Source: Symploca sp. SIO2C1 (GTDB lineage: Bacteria > Cyanobacteriota > Cyanobacteriia > Cyanobacteriales > Coleofasciculaceae). From it: a DNA stretch of 64,000 nt. This document shows, one piece after another, positions 7,539 through 17,173 of this stretch (position 1 is the first letter of the stretch; each line of letters opens with the position of its first letter). Location: assembly GCA_010692635.1 (NCBI GenBank), contig JAAHGL010000023.1, forward strand, positions 26,186-90,185, written 5' to 3'. A program made the translations under genes and the position numbers. The notes under the pieces are model-generated. The model worked only from the letters and a program-made list of their open reading frames with translations. It searched no databases and had not been told where the DNA came from.

Positions 7539-9116
7539 TTAAAAATCATCATCCAGTACCCCTGCTTCACCCTCATCAGCAACATTCTGACGTAAACCAC
7601 CAGGCAAGGCGGCAATAATTGCATCTAGAACTCTAGCTACTGGCACTAATTCTAAACCTACATCAGGTAAAGTTTGACCTTTAGGAATAATTGCTCGTTT
7701 AAAGCCTAACTTAGCAGCTTCTTTGAGGCGGAGTTCCATCTGCGAAACTAGTCTTACTTGTCCCCCTAAGCCCACTTCCCCAATCATAACTGTACGGGAG
7801 TGAACTACGCGATCGCGGAAACTGGCAACCACTGCTACTGCAATTCCCAAATCTGCTGCTGGTTCTTCCACCGCCAAACCCCCAGCAGTAGCCACGTAAG
7901 CATCTAGTTTTGACAAAGGAATCCCCACCCTTTTTTCTAGTACTGCTAGAATTTGTTGCAGACGACTGTAATCGATGCCAGTGGTTGAGCGCCGAGGGGA
8001 ACCATAACTAGCAGGAGCAACCAGTGCTTGCAACTCTACCAAAATTGGACGAGTACCTTCACAAGCAACAACAGTAGCAGTGCCAGGACTCATTTCATCT
8101 CGATTGCCTAAAAATAGCTCCGAGGGATTGAGTACCTCCTGCAAGCCTTTGTCTACCATTTCAAAAATGCCAATCTCGTGGGTAGCACCGAAACGGTTTT
8201 TGACTGAGCGGAGGAGTCGATGGGAAGCAAAGCGATCGCCTTCAAAATACAATACCGTATCTACTAAATGTTCTAAAACCCTTGGTCCTGCGATCGCACC
8301 TTCCTTAGTAACATGTCCGACAATGAACAGAGTAATATTCTCCCGCTTTGCCACCTGCATCAGCGCTGAGGTACATTCTCGCACCTGTGCTACAGAACCC
8401 GGTGCAGAAGTCAAAGCCGCAAAGTAAAGGGTTTGGATACTGTCAATTATTGCTACTTGGGGTTTGAGAGACTCCAACTCCCGGAGAATTTCTTCTAAAT
8501 CTGTCTCTGGCAAGACAAAGAGGTTGGGTTCTTTCGTAGAGCTATCTTTAGTATTGTTAATATCATCCTTCGTTTTTGAGTTTTTGGATTTAGTGCGCTT
8601 TTTTCCACTACCATTAGAAATTTCTTCCTGAACTTCCTCTACTGGTTCTTCCCCGACACCCAAGCGAGCCGCTCGCAGCTTCACCTGTTGTCCCGACTCT
8701 TCGGCACTGACATAAAGAATGTGGTGTACCTTTGCCAATTGATTAGCTACTTGCAGCAACAGAGTTGATTTACCAATCCCCGGATCGCCGCCAATCAATA
8801 CTAAAGAACCAGGAACAATGCCACCCCCTAATACTCGATCTAGTTCACCATAGCCGGAGTCAAATCTGAGCTGAACACCATCGGAAATTTCTGAGAATTT
8901 GAGAGATGATCTAGGTTGTGCTGGTTTTTTGCTTCCTGAGTGCTGATTTTGACGACTAGAGGATTGCCAACCTCCTCGATTAATCATGCTGGCAGAGCTT
9001 GCTAACACCTCCTCTTCCAAAGTGTCCCAAGCTCCACAAGATGGACATTTACCGAACCATTGAGGAGATTCTGCCCCACAAGTATTACAAATATATAGGG
9101 ATTTAGACTTAGGCAT
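7539..9116 (-). CDS. radA: DNA repair protein RadA/Sms
   Basis: RadA is a RecA-like ATPase that drives branch migration of recombination intermediates. Domains in order: an N-terminal C4 zinc finger (CNTCG...CPSCG, residues ~9-28), a RecA-type ATPase with Walker A GGDPGIGKST (about 108-117), the RadA-specific KNRFG motif within SVKNRFGATHEIG (about 310), and a C-terminal Lon-protease-like domain (about 370-500) with YVATAGGL. Length 525 exceeds the usual ~455 because a ~60-residue Lys/Ser/Asp-rich insert follows LRAARLGVGEEPVEEVQ. The insert looks disordered. Convergent with the TgpA-like gene and divergent from rpaB. Confidence 0.97.
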   Translation of the reverse strand: MPKSKSLYICNTCGAESPQWFGKCPSCGAWDTLEEEVLASSASMINRGGWQSSSRQNQHSGSKKPAQPRSSLKFSEISDGVQLRFDSGYGELDRVLGGGIVPGSLVLIGGDPGIGKSTLLLQVANQLAKVHHILYVSAEESGQQVKLRAARLGVGEEPVEEVQEEISNGSGKKRTKSKNSKTKDDINNTKDSSTKEPNLFVLPETDLEEILRELESLKPQVAIIDSIQTLYFAALTSAPGSVAQVRECTSALMQVAKRENITLFIVGHVTKEGAIAGPRVLEHLVDTVLYFEGDRFASHRLLRSVKNRFGATHEIGIFEMVDKGLQEVLNPSELFLGNRDEMSPGTATVVACEGTRPILVELQALVAPASYGSPRRSTTGIDYSRLQQILAVLEKRVGIPLSKLDAYVATAGGLAVEEPAADLGIAVAVVASFRDRVVHSRTVMIGEVGLGGQVRLVSQMELRLKEAAKLGFKRAIIPKGQTLPDVGLELVPVARVLDAIIAALPGGLRQNVADEGEAGVLDDDF

Positions 9117-9280
9117 CCTGAGTTAAAAATATAAAAAACTTTTAAAAAATTTACTAACAAACATTAAGAAAAGCTGCAACTCCTGCAATATATCCTCTTA
9201 AAACCGTAAAAAACCTTCGTAAAGAGTTATATCTTAATAGATGAAGTGTTAATAAATTAACAATTTGGTGACCATCTTTC

Positions 9281-9285
9281 AGGAG
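9281..9285 (+). promoter_or_regulatory. Shine-Dalgarno AGGAG deciding the TTG start of rpaB
   Basis: AGGAG is 11 nt before TTG 9297 and only 2 nt before TTG 9288. Spacing and homology favour 9297. Confidence 0.6.
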
Positions 9286-9296
9286 TATTGGGTAAT

Positions 9297-10025
9297 TTGG
9301 AAGTCCATAAAGAAAAAATCCTTGTTGTCGATGATGAAGCTAGTATCCGTCGTATCCTGGAAACTCGTCTTTCCATGATTGGCTATGATGTTGTCACGGC
9401 TGCCGATGGAGAAGAAGCCCTCGACACCTTTCGCGATGCTGAACCCGATCTAGTAGTTCTAGATGTAATGATGCCCAAGCTTGACGGCTATGGCGTCTGT
9501 CAGGAGTTACGTAAAGAATCCGACATCCCTATTATTATGCTAACTGCCTTAGGAGATGTTGCAGACCGAATTACAGGTCTAGAGTTAGGAGCTGATGACT
9601 ATGTTGTCAAGCCCTTTTCTCCAAAAGAATTGGAAGCTCGCATTCGTTCCGTATTACGACGGGTTGACAAAGTGGGCGCTTCCGGGATTCCCAGCTCTGG
9701 GGTTATCCATGTAGGAAGTATCAAGATTGATACCAACAAGCGGCAAGTTTATAAGGGAGATGAGCGCATCCGACTCACTGGTATGGAGTTCAGTCTCCTA
9801 GAGTTGTTAGTCAGCCGCTCTGGTGAGCCTTACTCTCGCTCAGAAATTTTGCAGGAAGTATGGGGATATACCCCAGAGCGCCACGTTGATACCCGTGTGG
9901 TGGATGTCCATATCTCCAGGTTACGAGCAAAGTTAGAAGATGATCCCAGCAATCCTGAGCTCATTCTTACAGCGCGAGGTACCGGTTATTTGTTCCAAAG
10001 AATTATTGAACCAGGGGAAGAATAA
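9297..10025 (+). CDS. rpaB: OmpR-family response regulator RpaB
   Basis: RpaB (Ycf27) is an essential cyanobacterial and plastid response regulator that binds HLR1 sites and controls high-light and photosystem genes. The receiver domain begins KEKILVVDDEASIRRILE, has the phospho-acceptor Asp in VVLDVMMPKLDG, Thr in IIMLTALGD and Lys in YVVKPFSPKE. The C-terminal winged helix ends RHVDTRVVDVHISRLRAKLE...TARGTGYLF. The protein is nearly invariant with Synechocystis RpaB as I recall it. I place the start at TTG 9297 (protein begins MEVHKEK, 242 aa): AGGAG at 9281-9285 lies 11 nt upstream, and known RpaB proteins start at this point. A TTG at 9288 is too close to the AGGAG. It is divergent from radA. 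Confidence 0.95.
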   Translation: MEVHKEKILVVDDEASIRRILETRLSMIGYDVVTAADGEEALDTFRDAEPDLVVLDVMMPKLDGYGVCQELRKESDIPIIMLTALGDVADRITGLELGADDYVVKPFSPKELEARIRSVLRRVDKVGASGIPSSGVIHVGSIKIDTNKRQVYKGDERIRLTGMEFSLLELLVSRSGEPYSRSEILQEVWGYTPERHVDTRVVDVHISRLRAKLEDDPSNPELILTARGTGYLFQRIIEPGEE

Positions 10026-10030
10026 GGTAT

Positions 10031-10201
10031 TTAGGTGTTAGGTGTTAGGTGTTAGGTGTTAGGTATTAGATAGACTTAAGAGCCGCCTACAGTTACAGTG
10101 GCACCTACTATAGCTTTTTTGAAACACTCTCTATTCCCTATTCCCTATTTCCTATTCCCTATTTCCTATTCCCTATTTCCTGTTCCCCGTTCCCTGTTCC
10201 C
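10031..10201. repeat. Two heptamer arrays between rpaB and the CCB gene
   Basis: About 10031-10069 holds tandem gttaggt units directly after the rpaB stop. About 10131-10201 holds tandem ccctatt/cctattt-like units running to just before the next start codon. The arrays have different unit sequences. Confidence 0.85.
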
Positions 10202-10212
10202 TCATATTTAGC

Positions 10213-10881
10213 ATGACAAAACCCGATCAAAACTATGTACTGCGGCAATTGCCGTTTGTTGTTGGTGGATTAGGCGGCGTACTGCTGGTGCTCAACCGCT
10301 TACTTACACCACAGCTAACAGACTCTCAGGCTCGTTCAGATGTTCTGGGGGTAATTTTAAGTGCGGTGTTGATTTTGACGGGTTTATTATGGCAACAGGT
10401 ACAGCCGCGCTCGCCTGATGCAGTTGATTTGGTTGGTGAGGAGGGTTTTGAACTAGCCCCAGCATTACCAACTGAAGTAAAAACTGAATTGGCTTGGGCA
10501 TCCCATCTATTATTAACTAATACGGCAACGCGATCACTTGTTGTTTTTTATCAAGGTAAAGTCCTACTCCGTCGAGGTATCTTGGGAAATAATCCAGAGG
10601 TGAAACCAGGAGCAATCTTACAGCGGGTTCAACAGAAACAAAAAGCTGTCTATTTAGTTAACCTTAAGATTTATCCAGGGCGTATTGAGTTTGATTATTT
10701 GCCAGAAAATACTCAAGGAGTTATCTGCCAACCTATTGGTAATCAAGGTGCTTTAATTTTGGGAGCTAATGCCCCTCGCAGTTACACTAAACAAGATGAA
10801 AATTGGGTGGAGGGGATTGCAGATAAATTGGCAAATACCCTGAGTCAATATAGAAATGATTTTGCAGCTGCTGATCTTTAA
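10213..10881 (+). CDS. Cofactor assembly of complex C subunit B (CCB-type heme c_i assembly protein)
   Basis: This 222-residue protein has two N-terminal membrane helices (about 13-30 and 43-62) and a soluble C-terminal domain. The sequence VLRQLPFVVGGLGGVLLVLNRL followed by TPQLTDSQARSDVLGVILSAVLILTGLLWQ matches the cyanobacterial CCB2/CCB4-like family. In plastids and cyanobacteria these proteins attach heme c_i (c_n) covalently to cytochrome b6 of the b6f complex, which fits the cyanobacterial host. It ends exactly where the DUF456 gene begins (stop TAA then ATG at 10882), so the two are probably co-transcribed. Confidence 0.8.
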   Translation: MTKPDQNYVLRQLPFVVGGLGGVLLVLNRLLTPQLTDSQARSDVLGVILSAVLILTGLLWQQVQPRSPDAVDLVGEEGFELAPALPTEVKTELAWASHLLLTNTATRSLVVFYQGKVLLRRGILGNNPEVKPGAILQRVQQKQKAVYLVNLKIYPGRIEFDYLPENTQGVICQPIGNQGALILGANAPRSYTKQDENWVEGIADKLANTLSQYRNDFAAADL

Positions 10882-11421
10882 ATGTATTTAACAATTCTTT
10901 ACTCGGTATTAATTGCTGCCATGCTTGTGGGAGTTGTCGGAGCCGTTGTTCCTGGCATTCCTGGTCCTAGTCTGATTTTAGCCGCCATTCTGATTTGGGT
11001 TCTTGTTCAAGGTTTTGGTAGCATTGGCTGGCCTCTAGTTGCTATTTTTGTCATTTTGATCTTGAGTGCGGGAGTTGAATTTTTAGCTACCTACTTGGGA
11101 GCAAAACGTGCTGGTGCTAGCAAGTGGGGACAAGCTGGAGCAATTTTGGGTTTAGTGTTAGGGTTTTTTGGTTTGCTACCTGCTCTGCCTTTTGGTGGCC
11201 CTTTACTGGGTATTCTAATTGGTCCTATCCTCGGAGCATTTATTGGGGAGTTTCTCTATCGACGTGATTTGAAGCCAGATCCAAGAATCAAAGTGGCTTT
11301 TAAAGCTAGTGTGGGAATTGTGGTAGGTTCGCTGATAGGTAATTTGATTGAAGCACTATTGGCACTTGCCTCGGTGGTTATCTTTGTCGTTAGCACTTGG
11401 CCCCCTGGAGCTGGAATTTAG
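10882..11421 (+). CDS. DUF456 family membrane protein
   Basis: This very hydrophobic 179-residue protein has about five membrane segments with glycine-rich turns, such as VVGAVVPGIPGPSLILAAIL near the N-terminus and LPFGGPLLGILIGPILGAFIGEF (about 112-134), both typical of DUF456. The function of the family is unknown; a small-molecule transporter or membrane scaffold has been suggested only by topology. It follows the CCB gene with no gap, and no terminator is visible between them. Confidence 0.85.
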   Translation: MYLTILYSVLIAAMLVGVVGAVVPGIPGPSLILAAILIWVLVQGFGSIGWPLVAIFVILILSAGVEFLATYLGAKRAGASKWGQAGAILGLVLGFFGLLPALPFGGPLLGILIGPILGAFIGEFLYRRDLKPDPRIKVAFKASVGIVVGSLIGNLIEALLALASVVIFVVSTWPPGAGI

Positions 11422-11493
11422 ATAGGGCTTGCCTCATTGAGTCTATTGATTCGGGTTTTGAAGTAACGAGTAACAAGTAAAGAGTAACAAGTT

Positions 11494-11715
11494 TTGAAGA
11501 ATTTAGGGCTTGCTGTTGAAGCTAAGCAACTCGTTATTCTCGAATCTGTTTCTGAGCATTTTGGTGAGGGATTAGATGAACCAGTGTGCGTAGTGCATGA
11601 TTTACAGAATTTAGCGCAAGGCACTTTTAAGTGCCGTTTAAACAATGGCATCCGGAAAAAATCGTCGCACATCTGGATCGAGCCACTACAAGCTTCAAGG
11701 AAGTGCGATCGCTAA
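11494..11715 (+). CDS. Possible small hypothetical protein or gene remnant, 73 aa
   Basis: This short frame opens right after a degenerate heptamer stretch and ends after a HIP1 octamer. I see no family signature, signal peptide or Shine-Dalgarno. VILESVSEHFGEGLDEPVCVVHDL looks protein-like, but the C-terminal part does not. It may be a decayed gene. The rest of the 11422-11909 gap holds no recognisable gene. Confidence 0.2.
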   Translation: MKNLGLAVEAKQLVILESVSEHFGEGLDEPVCVVHDLQNLAQGTFKCRLNNGIRKKSSHIWIEPLQASRKCDR

Positions 11716-11933
11716 TCTTCAGAGCTCCGACTGATTCCAAAAGTCAGAGCTCTTGGAGTAAAGAGGGAAAAATAATTTGCTCTCACTAATGATATTTTGT
11801 CAACAACTCTAGGTCGTATTTATAATAGAAGGCATATTTACTTTTATTAAAATTTTTTTAACAACAAAAAACTGACTGGGGTGCAGAATAGAAAACAAGT
11901 TTCTGCTGATTGCAGCTTTGCTCAAGAATCTTG

Positions 11934-14900
11934 ATGTTTAAACCTCAGCTCTCTACCAGTCTACTGACAACCACATTAGCTGTTGGCCTATTGTTCACAC
12001 TTCCCCCTCCATCAGCTCAAGGACAGTCAATCATTCCTGCTGCTGATGGTACTGACACTGTTGTTACCCCCAATGGCAACCAGTTTGAAATTTATGGTGG
12101 TTCCCTCTCCGCTGATGGGATGAATCTCTTCCACTCTTTTGAGCAATTTCGACTCGACTCTGGACAAATTTCTAACTTTCTCTCCTCACCAGAAATTCAA
12201 AATATCTTAGGCAGAGTTGTTAGTGGTGATCCTTCCATCATTAATGGTTTGATTCAAGTAACTGGGGGTAACTCTAACTTATTTTTGCTCAACCCAACAG
12301 GGATTATTTTTGGTCAAGATGCTAGTTTAAATATCCCGGCTGACTTTTTCGCTACCACAGCTACAGGTATTGGTTTTGGTGGAGATAGTTGGTTCAATGC
12401 TGTAGGCAATAATGATTATCAAAGTTTAATCGGTACTCCTAATGAATTTGCCTTCGACTTGTCCCAACCAGGAACTATTATCAATGCAGCTTCTTTAGCA
12501 GTACAACCAGGACAAAATCTCACCTTAGTTGGTAGCCATGTCATCAACACGGGAGAAATCACAGCACCAGCAGGGAATATATCGATTGCGGCGATACCAG
12601 GGGAGAATCTAGTCAGGATAACTCAAGCTGGACATCTATTAAATTTAGAGATTGAACCCCCAAGGGATAATGGGGGACAGATGCTAGGAATTAACCCTGT
12701 CGAGTTACCAGCTTTGCTCACAGGACCGCTACAGGGAGTAGAAACAGGGTTAAGTCTCACCCCATCAGGAGAAGTACAACTAACTACTACCGCGACAATT
12801 ATCCCCCAAGATGTAGGTACAACGATAATTTCCGGCATCTTAGATGTCTCCGATTCCCAATTCCCAATTCCCAATTCCCAATTCCCAATTTCCCAAGCAA
12901 TTCAGGTAGTAGGAAATAAAGTTGCTTTAATTGATGCTCAAATTGATGCTTCTGGTAGCAATGGTGGTGGTAGGGTGTTGATTGGTGGAGATTATCAAGG
13001 TAATGGCACGATACCCAATGCTGAGATTACCTTCATTGATCCAGATTCAACAATTACAGCAGATGCCTTAACTGATGGTGATGGCGGTAATGTGATTGTT
13101 TGGTCAGATGAAACTACCCGGGTTTACGGTAATATTAGTGCCCGTGGTGGCATTAACTCCGGCAATGGTGGCTTCGTGGAAACCAGTGGAGTAGAAAACT
13201 TAGAGATTACCACCACTCCCGATGTCACAGCACCAGCCGGTTTGGGGGGAGAATGGCTAATTGATCCGAGCAACATTGAAATTGTGGGTGGTAGGGGGAG
13301 TGTGGATATCAATAACGCCAATCCCTTTGTCTCAACTAGTAATGATGCAGAACTTGGAGTTGAGTTAATCCAAGATGCTCTTACCGGTGGAGCCAGTGTG
13401 ACTGTCAGGACAAGTACAGCGAACGATGTTAATAATGACCAACCAGGAGATATTACCCTAAGTACAGATTTAAATTTCAACGGCAAGGGCGAGAATACAT
13501 TAAGTCTAGAAGCGACGAACAGAATCATCATCAACGGGCAGATTTTTGATGATGATACGATCAACTCACCAGATGACTCCCTCAATCTATTCTTAAATGC
13601 CAACATCGATCAAAACCTCTTCGGCAGAGTGGAAATCAATCAGCCGATCTCCACTAGAGGTGGCAGTATTACTATCAACGGAGATAGCGATCGCTCTGAT
13701 CAACCAGGTATTTTGGTTGGGAGCGAAATCAACTCCGGAGGTGGCAATATCTTTTTGAGGGGAACTAGTCTCAGTGCAGAAGGTATTGAAATCGCTCAAC
13801 CAATTAATTCTGAAGGGGGAAATATTAGCTTAGTTGGCATCAGCGATAATGATGAGAGCATAACTATCAGTGGGGAACTTAATGCTGGTATTGGTGAAAT
13901 TAGCCTAACTGCTGAATCGATTACCTCGAATGGGGATGATATTACCTTCAACGGTTCTGTTCTCATTTACGGCGACATCACTATTGATTCATCAGGGGGT
14001 AACATCAATTTTAATGGTACTGTAGATCAAGGAGTTAACTTTTATGAGTTGGTGTTTGAGGAAAATCGCCAACAACTCAGCTGGGATGATGCACGAGTGG
14101 CAGTGGAGAATCGGACTTTTCAGGATCAACCCGGTTATCTAGCAACAATTACTTCCGCAGCGGAGAATCAACGCATTAGTGAATTAGGTATTCCTGCTGG
14201 CAGGGGAGCCTGGATTGGAGCGAGTGATGCAGAGGTAGAAGGAACCTGGAAGTGGGTAACCGGCCCTGAAGCGGGAACCGTGTTTTGGCAGGATGGAAAT
14301 CCTATAGGTTTCGCGAGTTGGGGAAGAGGTGAGCCTAACGGCGGTGGAGTTGAAAATTATGGTGAATTTGTGCAGCTAGACAATGCTTGGAATGATCTAG
14401 CTAATGATAGTCAAAATCCAGTAGCCTATATTGTGGAGTACACCAATGAAATAGCATTTTTGACCCTGGAGGCAGGTACTGGTGATATCCAATTCCAAGA
14501 TGCTGTCGGTAGTAACATCAGTCTTGATAGTCTAACGATTAACAGTGCTAATAACCTTAGTGCCGACTCAACTATTACTACAGCAAGCCTAACCCAAGTA
14601 GCTGGTACTGGTACTACTACCCTCCAAGAGGTTCAGACTACAGAAATAGAAGGGATAGACTTAACGACAACCAATATTGAGTTATTAGGGGAAGTAACTA
14701 CCCACGGTGGCTCGGTAAATCTTACAGCCAGCAATGGGATTAACACTAGTAATATCATGACTGCGGGAGGGGAGCTTAATCTCAATAGTGACGGTGCAAT
14801 TAATACTACAGGGGGGAAATTAGACTCTAGTTCTGATATTGGTGCTGGAGGAAATATTAACCTCACCACTATAGATGGTGCTATTGACACAGGAGACATC

Positions 14901-16781
14901 AATAGTTCTGGAGCCAACAGTGGTGGTGAGCTGATAGTTAATGCTGGTACTACCATCACCACCGGTACGATTAATTCCAGCAGTAGTTTAGGGGATGGCG
15001 GCAAAATCACCCTAGACTCCACACATGACATTGAAGTTACCTCTATCAATGCTCAAGGTGGTAGCGATGGCATAGGTGGTGAGGTTAACATCACTACCAA
15101 CCAATTTTTCCGAGCCACAGGCACTTTAGCAGATGACAGTAGTATTGCTACCGCTGGGGGTAATGGAGGTGGTTCAATCACGATTCAGCACGGTGGTAAC
15201 GGAGATATCCCTTTTAATGTGGGAGATCTAATGAGCAACGGCACTGCTGGGAAGATAACCAGTGGTGACTTTACTATTTCTCCCAATCAATCTTTTCTCT
15301 TCACCCACACGGAAGGCAACATTAACATTATTAGTGTGGATCAACCTTCTGTCAGGGTTGATCCACTTCCTGATACTGTGGACTCATCTCCTAACAATAC
15401 TGATCTATCTTCCATAAATCCAGTAGATCTTCCCATCTCAGAACAACCATCCCCAATAATAGAGGAAACAGAAACCCTCTTAAATACTAGAGAACTTCTC
15501 CCTCTTCAGGTTGACCCAGTGGTGGAAGAATTAGAAGAAACAATCACCGATACTTTTGAAGAGCATTTAGGTGTTAGCGATACTCCCCTAGTTACCCTCC
15601 AACAAGCTCAAGCTACCCTCAACCAAGTTGAAGAAGCTACTGGCATTAAACCGGCTTTAATTTATGCCTTCTTTGTGCCTTCTTCCCTTTCTCAACTAAT
15701 TTCCCCTGAAAATGAGCTATCCCTACTCTCATCATCACAACCAACTTCAGCCAATGACGAGTTGGAACTAGTACTAGTTACCTCTGAGGGTAAACCCATT
15801 CGGCGACGTGTAGGCAAAACCCGCCAGCAAGTTATCCAAGTAGCACAAGAGTTTCGCCTGAATGTTACCAATGTTCACAGCTCCCTTGACTATCTGCCTC
15901 CAGCACAGCAGCTTTATGAGTGGTTGATTAGTCCCATAAGAGCCGACTTACAAGCACAACAAATTCAGAATTTAGTGTTCATTCTAGACCAAGGATTGCG
16001 ATCGCTACCTATTTCTGCACTCCATGATGGCACTAGCTTTATTATTGAAGAATACAGCGTTGGTTTAATGCCCAGCCTCAGCCTCACTGATACTCGGGCT
16101 GTTAATATTAAAAATGTTGAAGTCCTGGCTATGGGAGCCGACGAATTTCGCGATCGCAATCCTTTACCAGCAGTACCAGTAGAGTTAGACGCCATCGTTG
16201 GTGCTTTGTGGCCTGGTGAGTCCTTCCTCAATCAAGAGTTTACCCGTGATAACCTCAAGCAAATTCGCTCCAATAAACCCTTTGGCATTATCCATTTAGC
16301 CACCCACAGCGACTTTTTACCAGGCAAGCCAAGCAACTCCTATATTCAGTTGTGGGATAGTAAACTGGGACTAGATTCCCTCAGGCAGTTAGGTTGGAGT
16401 AACCCAGCAGTAGAGTTAGTCGTATTAAGTGCCTGTCGCACAGCCTTGGGAGATAGGGAAGCGGAGTTAGGATTTGCCGGATTAGGGGTACTAGCAGGAG
16501 CCAAGTCAGCCTTAGCGAGTCTTTGGTATGTCAGCGATGCAGGAACATTGGGACTAATGACAAGTTTTTACGAGCAATTACCCACAGCACCAATCAAAAC
16601 CCAAGCCTTGAGGCAAGCGCAGTTAGCAATGATTAACAAAGAGGTAAAAATGGAGAGGGGTAAGTTGGTGAGTAACAGTGGCAGTTGGACTCTACCGCCT
16701 CGGTTGCAAGAGTTGGATGAACTACAACTGAGTCATCCCTTTTACTGGAGTGCTTTTACTATGATTGGGAATCCTTGGTAA
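11934..16781 (+). CDS. TPS-domain exported protein with C-type-lectin-like domain and C-terminal CHAT protease
   Basis: This 1,615-residue protein starts at ATG 11934. A signal peptide ends near PSAQGQ. The two-partner-secretion (filamentous haemagglutinin N-terminal) domain spans about 30-170, with NLFHSFEQF and LFLLNPTGIIFGQDA as hallmarks. Beta-helix-like repeats rich in Gly/Ser/Asn/Thr follow. A C-type-lectin-like domain lies at about 700-840 (LSWDDARVAVENR, AWIGASDAEVEGTWKWV, FASWGRGEPN, AYIVEY). The C-terminus (about 1290-1615) is a CHAT caspase-like domain with the His in IHLATHSDF (about 1453) and the Cys in VVLSACRTALGD (about 1501). TPS proteins cross the outer membrane through a TpsB porin; none is in this window. 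CHAT proteases are Cys-His enzymes linked to HetF-type proteolysis. TPS plus CHAT is known in cyanobacteria; the inserted lectin-like domain is notable. It probably acts at the cell surface. Confidence 0.88.
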   Translation: MFKPQLSTSLLTTTLAVGLLFTLPPPSAQGQSIIPAADGTDTVVTPNGNQFEIYGGSLSADGMNLFHSFEQFRLDSGQISNFLSSPEIQNILGRVVSGDPSIINGLIQVTGGNSNLFLLNPTGIIFGQDASLNIPADFFATTATGIGFGGDSWFNAVGNNDYQSLIGTPNEFAFDLSQPGTIINAASLAVQPGQNLTLVGSHVINTGEITAPAGNISIAAIPGENLVRITQAGHLLNLEIEPPRDNGGQMLGINPVELPALLTGPLQGVETGLSLTPSGEVQLTTTATIIPQDVGTTIISGILDVSDSQFPIPNSQFPISQAIQVVGNKVALIDAQIDASGSNGGGRVLIGGDYQGNGTIPNAEITFIDPDSTITADALTDGDGGNVIVWSDETTRVYGNISARGGINSGNGGFVETSGVENLEITTTPDVTAPAGLGGEWLIDPSNIEIVGGRGSVDINNANPFVSTSNDAELGVELIQDALTGGASVTVRTSTANDVNNDQPGDITLSTDLNFNGKGENTLSLEATNRIIINGQIFDDDTINSPDDSLNLFLNANIDQNLFGRVEINQPISTRGGSITINGDSDRSDQPGILVGSEINSGGGNIFLRGTSLSAEGIEIAQPINSEGGNISLVGISDNDESITISGELNAGIGEISLTAESITSNGDDITFNGSVLIYGDITIDSSGGNINFNGTVDQGVNFYELVFEENRQQLSWDDARVAVENRTFQDQPGYLATITSAAENQRISELGIPAGRGAWIGASDAEVEGTWKWVTGPEAGTVFWQDGNPIGFASWGRGEPNGGGVENYGEFVQLDNAWNDLANDSQNPVAYIVEYTNEIAFLTLEAGTGDIQFQDAVGSNISLDSLTINSANNLSADSTITTASLTQVAGTGTTTLQEVQTTEIEGIDLTTTNIELLGEVTTHGGSVNLTASNGINTSNIMTAGGELNLNSDGAINTTGGKLDSSSDIGAGGNINLTTIDGAIDTGDINSSGANSGGELIVNAGTTITTGTINSSSSLGDGGKITLDSTHDIEVTSINAQGGSDGIGGEVNITTNQFFRATGTLADDSSIATAGGNGGGSITIQHGGNGDIPFNVGDLMSNGTAGKITSGDFTISPNQSFLFTHTEGNINIISVDQPSVRVDPLPDTVDSSPNNTDLSSINPVDLPISEQPSPIIEETETLLNTRELLPLQVDPVVEELEETITDTFEEHLGVSDTPLVTLQQAQATLNQVEEATGIKPALIYAFFVPSSLSQLISPENELSLLSSSQPTSANDELELVLVTSEGKPIRRRVGKTRQQVIQVAQEFRLNVTNVHSSLDYLPPAQQLYEWLISPIRADLQAQQIQNLVFILDQGLRSLPISALHDGTSFIIEEYSVGLMPSLSLTDTRAVNIKNVEVLAMGADEFRDRNPLPAVPVELDAIVGALWPGESFLNQEFTRDNLKQIRSNKPFGIIHLATHSDFLPGKPSNSYIQLWDSKLGLDSLRQLGWSNPAVELVVLSACRTALGDREAELGFAGLGVLAGAKSALASLWYVSDAGTLGLMTSFYEQLPTAPIKTQALRQAQLAMINKEVKMERGKLVSNSGSWTLPPRLQELDELQLSHPFYWSAFTMIGNPW
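12853..12891 (+). repeat. Heptamer array (attccca)n inside a coding region
   Basis: Five to six tandem ATTCCCA-type units lie within the TPS-CHAT gene. Because 3 x 7 nt equals 7 codons, the frame stays open and encodes a 7-residue periodic peptide (SQFPIPNSQFPIS). Confidence 0.9.
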
Positions 16782-16814
16782 TTTAGAATTTAGAATTTAG
16801 AATGCAGAAGGGAA

Positions 16815-16881
16815 GAAAGCTTACTGTACAAGCTTTTTAACCTTTTTTAACTGGTCACTTATTTCCGCCAAGCTGCACTAG
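16815..16881. repeat. 67-bp dispersed repeat, copy 1
   Basis: This sequence recurs inverted at 37705-37770, differing only by one T in a homopolymer. It lies just after the CHAT gene. The 16782-17173 gap holds this repeat and the inverted repeat below, and no gene. Confidence 0.85.
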
Positions 16882-16960
16882 AGGCATTTGATTTGAGCGA
16901 TACGAAACAAAGTGCGGAATCTAGGTTGTAAAGTTTTGTTGCTAAATCACCATTTTTTGT

Positions 16961-17021
16961 GCCAATTTTTCGAGTTAGGGACAATTTTTTTCAAAATCGG
17001 GTCATAACTCGAAAAATTGGC
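16961..17021. repeat. Perfect 17-bp inverted repeat with 27-nt loop
   Basis: GCCAATTTTTCGAGTTA at 16961-16977 is complementary to 17005-17021. It could act as a hairpin downstream of the CHAT gene or upstream of the secreted-protein gene at 17174; there is no T-tract, so it is not a canonical terminator. Confidence 0.8.
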
Positions 17022-17173
17022 CTAAATTGCCCTGTGAGATCGTCTTATATATAGAGCGACAGAAGACAGAACATCAAATTTTGTCCCAAGTCCAAGTCTT
17101 TAGCTGGGATAGGAGTCTTGAACTCCTGCCCCACTTTTCTGAAAGTAAGTTGTTATGAGGATTGCATTGAGAT

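Noticed and set aside
13124..13606. Antisense frame in the TPS-CHAT gene
   Set aside because: Shadow of the beta-helix repeat coding sequence.
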